DNA of 64,000 bases from Eumeta japonica (taxonomy: Eukaryota > Arthropoda > Insecta > Lepidoptera > Psychidae), in contig BGZK01000082.1 in assembly GCA_005406025.1 (NCBI GenBank), positions 434,001-498,000 of the forward strand, written 5' to 3'. Shown in pieces: positions 26,801-41,800 of the stretch. The notes under the pieces were generated by a model. The model had not been told where the DNA came from. It made no database searches and saw nothing but the letters and a program-made list of their open reading frames with translations. Each line of letters begins with the position of its first letter. Position 1 is the stretch's first letter. The position numbers and the translations under genes are program-made.

Positions 26801-29800
26801 TGTAATGTCGTAATCAATGTAGGTACTTTGTTACAATTTTTATGTCACTAAGTAAAAGGTGTATTTAGAATCGTTAAATATTTTTAGGCTTCTGCAGACG
26901 GCTGAAGAAGTACATCTTCCCAAGTTACTGAAACCGGAATTCGGCGGTGGATATAAAGAGTTTACTGTACGAGATATGCATTGTTTTCAGAAGGTTCGTA
27001 TTCTATTATAAAAATATATACATATTTCTATGCTTCTATATTACAGGACAATTTTAAGACTTTCATGTTATAAGATTTATGTATGTAATTGATTTTAATC
27101 AACTGTTTGGTTGTCAATTGAAATTTATCTGTATCAAATTAATAATAAATTTCTGTGCTTGTTTTGCTGTTTGTATTATATGTATTGTAGAGAACTATAA
27201 AAATTGTGACAAATATATACAATATTCAAAATTTATTGATAATGTTTTATCTAGTTAAAAAAAAATGCTATAATAATTTTAGGGTACTTCAGCATCTGAG
27301 TTACTTAACTCGCAAGAGCGTAGTGCTCTCGTCAAACATGTATTGGAGTCTGCACGAGCTGAGCCGGGCGACGAACGCGCCTTAGAACCCGCTTTAGTCT
27401 TACGTCCAGGACAGAGTATTGGTGAGTATATTAATCGGTTAACTACTTTAAGAACTGCCAGAATAGTAAGAGGGTGTACTATTTAAATATAGAGCAGCAT
27501 AAAACAGACAAATTGTATGGTATGCATTCAGTATAATTCAATGTTGAAAATATTTTTAATCATATATTTGTTACTAAAACAATTTTAATTAAACATTTAA
27601 TTAAATTAAACAATTCTCTATTAAGGAGTTTCTATTGTCGAGTGATTTACCATGTAAATGTCAAACTATTCTCTGTAAAGATACACACATAATTATACAT
27701 AGTTCCAAATATTTGCTATCATATTCACCCGTCTCTCTTATGTTTAACATTTTAAAAATGATTTTGACATGATAATTGTACATTAAGTCTACCATTCACA
27801 AGCGAGCACGTCCAGCGAACAGAGGGATAGGTTTATACAAATGAAAAAAGTTAGTGATATATAATTTTTTGAATAATCGCTTTCCTTCCTGTCCACCGGA
27901 TATGCTCATCTGTAGGCTTAAAACTAAAGTATTTAGTGACTTGATTATCAAATAGTACTGTTTTCTTTTTATTATTATCTTATTTCTTTAAGTGGACAAT
28001 TCAAGTATATATGTGTATAAACAGGCTATTTTGGGAATGGCCTTAACAATTTCGATGTTATTTTTAAACAGTTTTTATTTCGTTCAAATTTATGTGTCTT
28101 TCCTGAAAAAAACGCGATTCCATCAGGTATTCTATTCCTACCCAAGAGACCGACAACGCATAAGTGCTGCTCATGTGTCCATGATCAGCGGTGATCTCTT
28201 ATACTCTGATGGTTCACATGCTCGTTTGTCCCTCAATAATTCTATATATATGAAAAAGATGATATCAAGTTATGTACCAAAACTATTACAACAGTAAAAC
28301 TCTTGAAATGTCTGTTTTAACAGAATATGTATCTTGATGAGTTACCATTGAAAAAGTTCAATTATGAATGGGAGATTTTCTGTATAAATATAATTTGGTT
28401 GTTTCTATAATTATTATTTATCTAATATGATGATTTAGTGAGAAATTTAAAGATTATGTAAGTCATAATTTGATTAACATGAATATAATGTTTAGCATTA
28501 ACAGTTACAATTTTTATAAACATGTAATTTTTAAGTACTCTCTACATTTCAGTACCCGCGTGCGTAAGTCGTGGTGTAATAGCGAGCATGTTCCCACTAC
28601 ACGATAGGAAAGCTTTAGCACATTTGCGACAGAAATGGGTGAAAACACTTTTCACCCCCCAGCCTCTAGGTAATACATGATTTTATTAGTATTAATTGGA
28701 AATACATTTAACACTAGTTTGGTTTGAACAATATTTTTTTACATACATATATATAATGGGTGTGCGACATTTTATATGCTGTCTTAATGAATTTTAGCAG
28801 TCACTACAATAATTTTTAAGTTAAGAAATTTGATTTTTTTAGTAAAAATAAGTGTAGTTATAGGTTTTGTCTAATTAAATAATGTTCCTTTAACATGTGT
28901 AAATGGTGACTAATTATTCACAATCACATGTGACTTATTTTTAATAGTTATTCTAAATTTTTAATCATGTGTATATTTATAATATCAAATAAGCAAGCAA
29001 AGTATGTTTTACATAAAACAATGTTGCATTAGATATATATTATTGTCTTTATTTTATAATAAATGTAGTGTCATAAATAGCCAATTTATGCTATAAAATA
29101 AAGAAAAATATCTACTTTTCAGATGAAATCAGTGAATACTTTGGCGTAAAAATCGCAATGTATTTTGCTTGGCTTGGTCACTACACACAAGCTTTGACAG
29201 TGCCTGCAGCAGTTGGTTTTATATTTTGGGCAAGTATTGTTTTGAAATAAACACTAGGAAAAGCTATTTATATAAATAAATGAAAAAAATTGCTAATTGT
29301 TACTTTCCATATAATAAATAATCAGTTTTAATCCTTAGACAGAACTGTAAATAATAATTATTAAAAAGTATGATTAGAAAACGAATAATGTTTATCTTTA
29401 TTAATTTACATTGTTTTTTTCTATCATTCCAGATTTGGCTAGGAACAGCAAACGAGTATTGGAAGGACATAGCATATGTTTTATTTTCACTTTTCAATGT
29501 GCTATGGGCTTGTGTATATCTTGAAACATGGAAGAGGTATTGTCTTATGCAATTGTGCTTTCTACGTTACTACTATCTGAAATTTTAAACAAATGTATAT
29601 TTCTTCTAGGTACTCTAATGTATTAGCATACAGATGGGGTACACTAGACCAAAGAGATGATCTGCTAGTTGAGCCCAGACCTTTGTTTCAGGTATTCCAA
29701 TTGGATCCTTCACTTTGGCTAGTCATATTTTTTTACTATTAAGAACAAACACAAACCATACAAATTTATGATAAAATCATTACAAATACCGAAAACTAAG

Positions 29801-32800
29801 ACATGAATAGGTATATCGCCCTCAATAAAATGAAACACTACTGTGATTCGTTTAATATATTTTCATTGTATCGAATCTGTTTTGGTAACTATTATATTGT
29901 TAATATTTTATTTATTTTAAAATACAGGGTGAGATGAGTATCAGCTCGGTGACTGGTAGGCCGGAAGCGCAGTACGCCGCATGGAAAAGGAGGCTGTGGA
30001 GGCACTGCGTATCTTTTCCGGTCATATTGATTTGTCTGTCTGTCACTGCGCTGGCCACGTTCACACTACTCGCTGCACAGGTTATATTTTACTCTTTGTA
30101 TACAATTTTTTTCATTTAAATATTAAAAATTAAGTGCTTTGGGGTCGTCCATATATTACGTCATCGATTTTAGCTGATTTTCGACCCCCCCCCCTCGCGA
30201 AACTGACGTCATTTCCAGTTTGATAATATTAAAACATTTGCGGATTTGAAAAAATAGGGTAACATTAAAACATTTTGTCATTTGTATCATAAAAACGAAT
30301 CATCTTTTTTATTATTATGTACTTTGGCAATGTTCATTAATATGATAATATTATTCTTCCCTATTCTATATATATATTTAGTTTTCTTTAGATAGCTCCC
30401 ACGGAGTTTTCACCTATTCTTGCAAATCCTGGATCACGGGTAATATCTCCGTATTCTCCCCATATTCATTTTGGCTCAAATCTTTTGGCTCGAGTACAAT
30501 ATACTATTGTACATTTTGGAGTAACTGGTATCACAAGAATGACGTCAATTTCGAAACCTTCTTCCACATTTACCGTCATCCGCAGACCAACCTCCCCCCC
30601 CTAATTTAGAATGACGTAATATATGGACGGACCCTTTCTATATTCAACCATGTAAAACGGGATTTTAGTCTTAGAAAGCGATACAATGTTTTCTTTTATT
30701 GTTTACCAGAACTCTGATTGTGTACATGCCATCAGAAAAAAGGTATAAAAATATCAAAATATTGTAATGGTCTGGCGATAGTATGAGAAGTTGCCGCTTT
30801 CTGAAAGAATCTGATAAAAGCTACTCAATACTCATTTTAAAAGATAAATTTCTTATAAAACTAGAAACTCACCTTTCTTTAAAAGCTTGGTAAAGTTTAA
30901 GAAGTTCCAAGTGTCATTATAAAACTTTCAAAGGACACATCATGTGAGCTTTTACTCTATTCCACAAAAGTTCTCTCTCTCTCTTTTTATACTCTATTTT
31001 ATCTAATAATAAAGCGCAATGCACATATCAAACTATGAGAAGCTTACACATCTGGGTCATGAGCAATCAGATTAATGAAATTCAGGTGTAAATATACTAT
31101 CAGATATATAATTACAGATTCATCTTCTAAATCTAAGCAGTCGTTGTGCTACTTCCTGAAGGGTTAACCCAATGTTCGAAAAATTTTATTTCTAAGATAA
31201 ACAGGTATAATTGTATAGAAATTTTTGCAACTATCAATGCAGCTCGATTCGTAATCATTATGCATACGCTATTATATTTTATTATGCTATCCTCGATTTC
31301 AGTCGGAATCAGGATTTTCACCTCGACCATATTTAGGATTCGGTGTTCTTCCACAGTCTGGACCTGTCTTAGCTCTTGGTTTTCAACCTCAATTCCATTC
31401 TCGATTGTGATCATATGGTTTGTGATCAAAATAATATCTATATTTTGTGATTATGAATTTTTAATAAGTGTAACTTGTAATCTTTAAAATGTAAAATGTG
31501 AGGTGCATGCTATAGTATAGTACTACAATAATATCTTACTGGTATTACAATTGTAATTACAAGTAATTATAATACCTAAAAGTATAACTGTAGCAATTAA
31601 AAATTCACAATTAAAAATTTTATTAACTGTCTATTTGGGGTTAGAAATCTGTACAGGATTAGGAAAAGTTACATTCAGATCCTAATATGTAGACATTCAA
31701 ATATGAGGGTTGTAATTGTTTTTTAACTTTATTGTTAGTGACTTAAGTGAAATATTTATGCATCGATTACCTGCAAATGTATGCAGCAAGTTAAATGCAT
31801 GCCATTTTATTCATTTTAGATGTTACAAGTATTTTCATAGCTATTAAAAATTCACAATCACAAAATACAATTTGTTTTAATCTTTTTAGTTCATTATAAA
31901 AATGTGACAAAAATTTTTTTTTTCTTTTTTAGTATTCTGTAAGGAATTTTGCTATTAATTTAGAAATACATTGTCTCAGATAAAAATAAAAATTGTGTAG
32001 TGACCACAATTTTTTATTGTATTCCATATTTTCTAGCATTGTCCAACAATTCTTTTCTATTTTTAAAGTTTCAAGTCTTTAGCGAATCCAGACGTAACTT
32101 TAATATAGATTCCAGAAAGCGACAAACAAACAGGTGGACAGGAAAGCAAGTTAATAAAAACTATGATAAGAAAAGAAACTGTACATCTTACAACTTTCCT
32201 TGACAAATGGCACATTTAATAAAATACAAAACAAAAACTGAACTTTATAATGTTACTACAGATATCTAAACACGTCAAGATCATTCTAATCAAAGTTAAA
32301 ATTTCCTAATGAAATTAATATTGGACTATGTTCTATTCCTAGGACTGGTGGGAAACACGTATCGTTTATTTTTCATGGGTACCAAGAGCTTTCTTAGCTA
32401 TATTAATAGCTTTAGAAGAAGAAGTCTATTCCAGGATCGCAAGATGGCTGAATGATAAAGGTATGTAATTTGTTCATTGTCATCAACTTATGCTTCGTTA
32501 AATAACAATAAGGTTTTTATAGCATAGATTAAATGGATTTTAAAAGCAACTGTTAAATTATTCTGTACTTAATATAGTTATAAAATGTTTTTATCTCATT
32601 ATCAGAAGCAGTGTGAATAAAAAAAAGAATCTGTTAAAATTCTTGGTTTATTTTAGAAGATAAAAAATGTGTACTTTATATCTGCATCAGGTTTTCAAAA
32701 TGTGACGACATATTATTGTAGAATTTTGACAGATCTTTTAACGTTATTGTTTGGAATTACTAATTTATTTATTTTATATAAGACTACCGCATGTTTTTTT

Positions 32801-35800
32801 AGATACCTACCCATATTTTGTCACGTCAATTTAGATGTCAAAATATTATCTAATAGCTCATCAGTAGAGTTTATATTACTATCTACATTATTAAAATAGG
32901 CATAACAAGTATATGCTAGTATGTTTAGTTTGTTTTATGGTATAATTTAGTAGCTAAATTTCACTATACTATATCATAATTTTCTCTTTAATGCTCACCA
33001 AACGGGACTGGAAACTCAAATGTAACAAAATAAATGTGGTAATAATATCATTTACACTGCAAAAACATATATGTACATAAATGATTTGAAAATCCCAACA
33101 GAGAACTATCGTCTCGAGACAAAGTATGAAAATCATCTTATAGTGAAAATAGCGTTGGTTTGTATCCTTGTTACACCACTGTTCGCCGCCGCTGTAACCT
33201 CGCCTATTCCTGCGCGTAATGCGCCACGCTTCGCTTGCAACACTGTAGTAACAAAATAATAAAAATAAAAAATTAAAAAAATAACACCGTAAATTAATAA
33301 GCACATAATTACTATTAACTATTCTTTTAATCTTTCTATCATGATAATTCTTATAGTTTTTCTGTTAATAGGTGAATTATTATAGACAAAATTTTTTATA
33401 GCAGAGTCATCTGTCTCATCTGTTATGTTATTTTTTGATAGATATTAAAGAACTTTTTTTACACAAAAACATACTAAGTATAGTGTTCATTTGTCTATGT
33501 AAATGTAACAAAAAACAATATCGTTTTATGAAACCGCATGGAAATGGAATATCTGTGTAATAAATATTTCTTTTATATGCAGCTAGTTGCATATTTTCAT
33601 TGAGTATCGTTTTATGTGTCTTCCAAATGGCATAATTTATATCCTGCAGAATCATATTGTTTGTCATATCATATGTAAAAATGTAATGGTTGAAGATGGT
33701 AGTTGGACTTCTGCATGAAGATTTCTATATCAAATAATTAAACAGATATTACACCGCCCTTAATAAATTAGAAAAATTTGATGTAAAACGATCCATCAAT
33801 GGGAGGTAATTATTGTATTAAAATCTACATTTGTGCTTATATGGGCCGATGATTAGTTCATTATTATTGAGAAATAGAAACTGTAAATGTCTGAAAAAGT
33901 CATGTGCAGCACCAGACACTCTTCACGGATATAATGAAATAATCACAGAACACACGTGTAAAATGTAAATATTCACAAAACACAGTAATAAATATTAATT
34001 ATAGTACGTCAATTGTTTGTATATTACGTCTGGCCTGTACATCTACAAGGCGCGCATGCACGACTCTATTTTATTCTATCGCAGTGTATCGTCGTGTATA
34101 CGTCGCTATCCTTTGCTCCATTCCTGTGGTGTTGGAATGTATAATTCTCTTCACTGTTCTCTCTGCATTATATTCTTCTTTTCTCTTATGTAGTGAAATG
34201 CATTTAAACGCTTCCTTGAAATTTCATTCTCAATTCTCGTCCAGTTATTGGTTAACTAATCTGCTTAAGATGTTTCACATCAAAAATTTCTAAACAGATT
34301 TTGTTTAAAATAACTTTTATTGAATCTGCTTATAAAGTTCTTTTACTGTGATTTTTGTAAAACACAAGAGACGTCATTATAAGGCAATAGATAGTTAAAA
34401 AACGTGTATGTAGCAAGGCTCTCTCAGCAAAATTATAAACAAAGCGTTATGTACGTGTAACAAAACCTTAGGTTCTCGATGAAACAATACCTAGTATCTT
34501 GGTAATTAACAACGAGCTTTGCATGGCGCCCTGGACAATAGTCTCTCTACTGGACCGTCCCTTTCATTCATTACGTTGCGTGAGAAAGACAGTCTAATAG
34601 AGAGGCTCTTCTCTAGTCCGTTGTGCTAGATCCGCATTTGTTGATTATATCTATGATGAACATGCGCAATATTATTTCGCTTCACGTGGGACGTATTGCA
34701 TGAGTTGTCATTTCAAAGGTCATTAAATTAGCACAGTAACTAATACGAACATAATCTAATCATCACACAGATTGTAGGATACCTCTTCTAATACCAATGT
34801 TCATGAACGACGTTCCCCTCACTGACGCTATGCGTTTACTGTGCCATTTTTTATGCGAAAAAATGGAAAATAAAAGCGCATAGCATGCTTCACAATACGG
34901 AGTTTAATGTGGTGCAGCAATCAATGCAACATACAACATAAAACTTAACAATGAAATATACACAAACAAAAAACGTTGACAGTCATACGACACGACCGAA
35001 GCAATGTGACAATGCGCTCCGCTACAGATAACTATCACGCGACACGTTAAAGGTGCTGAAATAACAAACGATCAAACAAAGCAGTGTAAAAAGCAAACTT
35101 ACACATGACTTAAAAAGCAAATAATTAAAAGTTCTGTTGACTCTCTAATTATAGGTTGGCACCATGTAGGCTATCATCAGGTGAAGCTACATAAGATACT
35201 TGCTTGGACGTAATGTGGTTTCATAGTACAGATGTAAAAATAGCATTATGTCAAGGGTATAATGTGAGCGTAGGGTGAAGAAAAAAGTAATAATGTTCTA
35301 GCAGTTAGATTTCATTATGTTGTCTTTATTTTCAAGTTTGTATATTACTCATATTTCGATAACATAATTATTCATTATAATAATGTTAATTTATTCATTT
35401 GTATATAATATTATACCTTGATTTAACAATTTTTATATAACAGATGACTCTACTGATTTTTCTAACATTTAACAAAGACTTAGATTTATTCATTTAGATG
35501 GTAACATACTTATTCAACTGATGGTTCATTAGAAGAAATGGCCTTTTCTATGTAGTGAATTAATTAATTCTATCACGAGTTAATATATAGTTTTTCACTA
35601 AGTTCAATAATCCAATTAAAAAAAAATTAAGTTATAAGTCGAACAAGTATGTTTATATGCTTAATTGCATGTTCGAAACTAATATCTAAAATGCAATCTA
35701 CTACCATTTTTTTGGTATGCAGTTTTATGTGTGTTCTTTTATTACAACACCGTATTGTAATCATGAAATTCAATTTTTTTATCTCGATTGAAACTATTTT

Positions 35801-38800
35801 TATTTATCTGTTCCAAAACAGTTAATAATAGAAGCATTATCATATAACTGGATGAAAACAGAGAGTCGAGTAAGGCCCATAATGAACATCCAATTTCTTA
35901 ATATTAATTTGGCTATAGGTTAATGCTTCTATTATAGTTAAAATGCAGCTAACATATTATTAATTTCATTTTACTTAAAATTGAATGCTCTCAGTTTTGA
36001 TTTCAAGTGAATTTGGTGTATTACAAATTCTGGTTTCAATTGAATTTTTTGAGTAGACATTGAACAAAACAGTAAATAGTTGCTTTTCACATTTATTTTT
36101 TTCATAATAATCTGTTTGATGTACGAAATGGGAATTTTAATTTCAGTTCCAATTCGTAAACTCGTTCATGAGCTTATTCTACATTGCATTTTACCTGCAA
36201 GATATGGATAAGTTGAAAGAGGTAATTTATTTTCTGATTTTCTTACTTGCAGATGTCATGAAAAATCAATATTATAATTTTTACTTTCGCCTTTTTCAGC
36301 AACTTGCTGTATTGCTTATAACGCGTCAGATAATAGGCAATTTGAAGGAGTCCGCGGTGCCCTACCTCATTGAGAATTTACGATTAGCCAAAATATGTGT
36401 TGACGTGTTTGGAGCTATAAGTCCCAGTAAAGGTACGTAGTTGTATATAATGTCTAAATATGAAAACGAAATTGCTAGCTTCGTCCTTCTGTTTGCATAT
36501 TTACGTAAAACTAAAACTATATCTGTTGAATTTTATTATGACAACTGCAATTATTAAGACACTTTCTTGAAGATGGTGTAAGCTGTTACATTAGTTAAAC
36601 AAGTACAGAAATAGGAAAGTTTCTCATTCAAATAGAAATAAAAACCATAATTTTCGAGCAGTTACTCGGTGCTGACTAAAACATAACATATATGTTAATT
36701 TGATGTGCAGTGCAAATGTAGGTTTCAAAAATATTTACACAAAATTTCACAATGACTTATGTTTCGCTTGTATGGTGGACCCTTTTATATTAAAGAAATT
36801 ATCAAAGTTAGGTAGTTCATTTATAATTACTTTTTACCAGCACAGTATTAATTATGTGTATCATAGATAATTCATTTAATTAAACATTCCTATACTCCAA
36901 CTTTTAATTAATATCAATTATTATCAATTCCGATAAAAATAAATTAAAACTTGTATTTGTGATTCTTGATTTATTAGCGAATGACACTAAAAAGTTTTCA
37001 ATGGTTTATAATGTAATCTTCTATATCAATGACAAAGCATGTTAATATTTTATCTCCATATTTATCCTTTGTAAAGAACTTTATTGATAACTGTTTCTAA
37101 ATTATGCTACTTCTGTATAGTAGAGAAGTGTAATCTATATCAGGGATGAAAGCGTTGGTGAAACCTTGCATTATTGTCTTTTTTCCATTTCAGTACCAAC
37201 TTCGGCACAATTGAACGACCTGTTTTCTGATAAAAAGAGAGATTCTGGTGACGAGATTGAAGTCGGCTTTATAAACGGCAATATGGATAAGGAAAAGAAC
37301 TCTGAATGTAAGGATTCTGAATCGCCAGTCGGGCAGAAGGTCATCCATCAGGCAGAACTTGAATCCCAATTGTTCAAGGTATCAAAAAAATGCTTTTTAT
37401 GGCAAATGCATGGAATGCAGATCATGTAACATGTGTTAAAAAGTCTTGCAATGAATCTTATTCAAGTAAACCAGTTAGTTAAAACTTTATGAAAAGGATG
37501 TTTTTTAAGCTATTGCATAGCTTCTATTGCGGGCCTTGAGCGTGGAGACCGAATCCAGAAATTCCGTAACGAAAATAACCTAACACCCCCCACTCCGACC
37601 GGCACAGCGGTGATACTTTTTACTTTTGCTATCTATCGATGAATAGCAGAACTTTTAATGAGTTTTTTGAAATATCACGCTTGTCTCTTTAGTTCAGCAA
37701 CTCGCCCTTTAGGTGGCATTGGTTGTATCGGCGTTACTGCGCATGCGTAATCTCCCTCTTCGCCCCGCAATTTGGTGACTCATGCCTGCTTAGAGTTTCG
37801 GCGTTAGGACACCTCCTCTTTGTATTTACTTCATGGTACGACTCTACGAAGCTCGCACGAATCGAAACGAGCTGCTCCGAAATCGGACGAATACGTAATC
37901 AGCTGTTTGTGAGAAAGTATATAGGTGTATAGGTATTTATCATCTATGTACAATAGTGAATATCTGTACTCGTATAATTTGTGTACAAAGTGTTTTAAAT
38001 ATGAATAAACAAAGTGCATTTATTAAATTATATATTTAATATATAATATTCAATGATAGATATTCCTGAATAACCTACATGTATTGTAAGATAATAAAAA
38101 TATTTTGAACAATATTAACTTCTCATTTATTTAATAAAAGAAGAAAAAAAATTGTTTTCTTATCAGTCACCACGCTCAAAAAGTGTAACTTGAATTAATA
38201 TCAAATAAAATAAAACAAAGGAAAAAAATACTGCTAAAATAAATAAATAATTATAATTGCATAAGTTGATAAAAATACTATGCAATAGCTTTACCGCGGC
38301 AGTCCCCGAGTGCCACACGTGTTTTTTTTTTTATTTTTAATTTTTAATTCCTATGGCATTTCTATTTCTAAGAATCATTTAAAAATAATGTTTATCTGGC
38401 AATATATATCTTAAAAATATATTTGAGTATGATGTCACTGTCAGAAACTTTTGATGTTTCGGAACATGAATTACAGCTACTGATGATGAAAATAAATTTT
38501 CGGCATTACAGTAAACGATGGTACTCATTAGATAAATTTATATTTTCGATATTAGATATTTGTTGTTATAATAATATACATAAATACTGTAATAAAAACT
38601 ATATCATTTCGGTCATTAAGAATAATAACTCATTGATTATAAATGTATTTTTTTTGTCATATGTCAAGGCATTTATCTATATTTGCCCCCTGTGATTTAT
38701 TCTTGTCAGTATGAAGGCACTTTCGCCGAGTACCTTGAAATGCTGACACAACTGGGACATGTAGTTCTCTTCTCGACCGCGTTTCCGTTGGCGGCGTTGT

Positions 38801-41800
38801 GCGCGATGCTCAATAACGCGGCGGAGGTGCGCGCGGATGCTTTCAAGCTCTGCCACGTTGCTCAAAGACCGTTCGGGGAGAGAGTTAACACGATTGGCAG
38901 CTGGCAGGTGAGATCTCCTATCCTCTCAGGTAGAAATGTAAAATATTAGAATAGAAGTTTTAAAAAACAAATATTTAGATTGATAACATATGCTGTTGAT
39001 ATTATTATGAAGAGCAATGTTCTGGAGCGAAATCGTTAAATAAAATTTACACATAAAACAATAGGGTCTATTAATATGTTTATGCATCACATAAAAGTGG
39101 CTAGACAGCTTTCGATACAGTTTGAACTAATTTGCTAAGCAAAACTCCAGTAAATGAACAGGCTTTATAAATTTCATGAAACTTGTCATTTAGTAATCTG
39201 CCTGTCCGGCAAATAAAAATAGCTAAATAGATTTTGATGTAAAGTCCATTAACATGTTAGACAAACATTAAATATGTAGGCTATATAAATATCAAGAAAT
39301 CTCTCTGTCTGTTTATTTATTTGGGCATCATGTAAAAACGGCTAAACTGATTTTGATGCAGGTTACACGAATATGTTAAACAAAACGCCAGAAAACATAT
39401 ACAATTTATAAATTTCACGAAATATGAAGGGGGTGGAGGAAATTAAATAAACGGAACCAGATCAGAATCGAAACTAAAAGCATAGTTGAAATCTAGGGCA
39501 AGGCCAAGATCGGAACTAGCAGTAGGATTGGAACTGAATTGGAGACCGGATCGGCATCAGCATTACTTATAGCATCTTGTCTGTAGAAAACAATAAAGAA
39601 ATTCCTTATCCATTCGGGCGAGCTACTGATTGAGAACCGATTACGAAATTTGATTCTCAATCTGTTTGTGTTTATTATTTGTATTAATAAAATGTTTACT
39701 GTTTCACCCAACACCAGCACGCGATGGAAGCGCTGGTGTGCGTGGCAGTTCTGGTGAACTGTGCGCTTATCGGTCTCTCGGGGCCAGTGCATCGCCTGTT
39801 GCCTGACGCGACGCCGGCGCAGACCATCCTCGTTGTAGTGGCATTGGAGGTGATAAATATCATTGTTCATTGACACAAGAGGCATTATTAGAATTCAAAA
39901 GTCTTGTAAAATGTCTTGTACTTTTGTGTATGTTACATATTTTTAAATATTGATTTTCTTTTTTTTTTAAATCCCATGTATAATTGAACTTTTTATATTT
40001 ATTATGCAAGTTATTCACAGAGAAATAGAATTGATAATAACATTGTTTAATTTATATGTTTATTTGTTATTGTATAAATATTACTTGGACTTCATTCAAA
40101 AAAGATTCAAATTTACTGATAATATTACTTGTATTATATTTTACTACACACATAATGATGCACCAATTTTGAGTACAGTCTAAAAATGGAGAGTTGTCAT
40201 TCATTATTCAGTTTTAATACGTCAAACAGTTTTAATACATCAAATGGTACAACTAGAAAAATATATTTATATAATGTTTATTTTTTTTGTTACATTCAGC
40301 ATATAATTCTGGTGATCGCGTTGGCGCTTCGACTAGCTATACCAGAGATCCCTACTTGGCTCGCCACCGAAATGGCGAAAGTGGAATTTCAGAGGCGCGA
40401 AGCTATTAAAAACGCACACGCACCACTCATGGTAATTAGCGATCGTGTTACCGAACTTACAAATAGATATCCAAGTAGGTTATTATACATTTTTTTTAAA
40501 GAAAAACTTGCAATATATGAGAACCTACTAACAGAAATATTATATCTGAAACTGTTTTCAATGGATGTCTGTCTTATTGTGTAGGTACCCATAGAATTTA
40601 TAGAGAAAATTAAATAAAATTGTCACACAATCTACAGGAAAATGTATTATGTATACCATAAAACATAATTAACGCTTTAAATTAATAGTTACATATCCTT
40701 CGCCACATTACTATTTAAAATTTATGTGGTGTTGTTTCTTCTTATTATTTCACATTTGGCTAATTTATAACATTACTGGAATATAAGTTTGTAACATATT
40801 TTCAAATCATCAAGTAGATAACTTAAAAAAATGTATATCAAGAGGAATAATGTCTTTTAATAACCCTGATATCATAATGTAATTTTGTATTTTAAAAAAT
40901 TACTGCAAATAGAATCTTTTCTTTTTTTTGATGAACATAATGAAACGACAAATAAATTTTAAGTGATGTCTATTAATCTAACAATTTAACATTTTTAGGT
41001 TTTGCACTTACCTAGCTTTGTTCTGGGCAGGTGTCAGGTAGCGCGCACAATCCTTATCTTGTGACATGTCATGCAGACATTTTATGCTCCTCCATGTTTA
41101 ATAGCCCACATCTGCCATTGTTAAATATGTGTTTGACGTATCCACTTATCTTTTCAGTCGGAATGTGCTAGCCAAGACGACATAAGCAAACAATCGGCGC
41201 GAGGCACGCCGCGCACGATCACGCCCACGACACCGAAAGCGAAACAAGAAGAAAGCAAGCCCGAAAAGAAGAAGATTAACATAGGAAAAATACCCGAAAT
41301 TCCACCATTTCGGTAAGTGCTCTTAGCAATCTAACAGAAAGAAGGCTTAACGTAATGTTGACGATTCATCCATTTTATTTGTCACTTGGGTGATATGTTA
41401 CACAAAATCATTTTTGATGTCTTTTTTTGAAACTGTTCATGGAGTTATGTATAAATTTTAATGAAAGGTTAACAATCCTTGTCTTTGAAATATAGTGAAA
41501 TATCACAATAAAAATATCTATATTAATTGTGTTATTAAAAAGTATCTGAAGAAAATGAATAGCCCATAGTATATTCCGATACAACAATTTAATGCATTCC
41601 GAAGACATTCCTGTAAAAACTTAATAAGTTCATTTAAAGGGTATTGTTTTATATTCTATCAACATTCATAATACTACTATAGATGAATCAGTACAGTCTT
41701 TCTAAATATTTGTCAGCATTTGTTATATAAATAGTAATTCATTCCATGTACTTTATCATAATGATTCATGTATTGATTACAAATATAATTTGGTTGTGAT

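Noticed and set aside
26514..26813. 99-codon plus-strand ORF overlapping anoctamin exon 3
   Set aside because: Out of frame with the exon that matches ANO8; a shadow.
40432..40584. Open frame continuing past anoctamin exon 18
   Set aside because: The GTAATT donor at 40432 joins exon 19 in phase and matches the family; the read-through is AT-rich and has no similarity.
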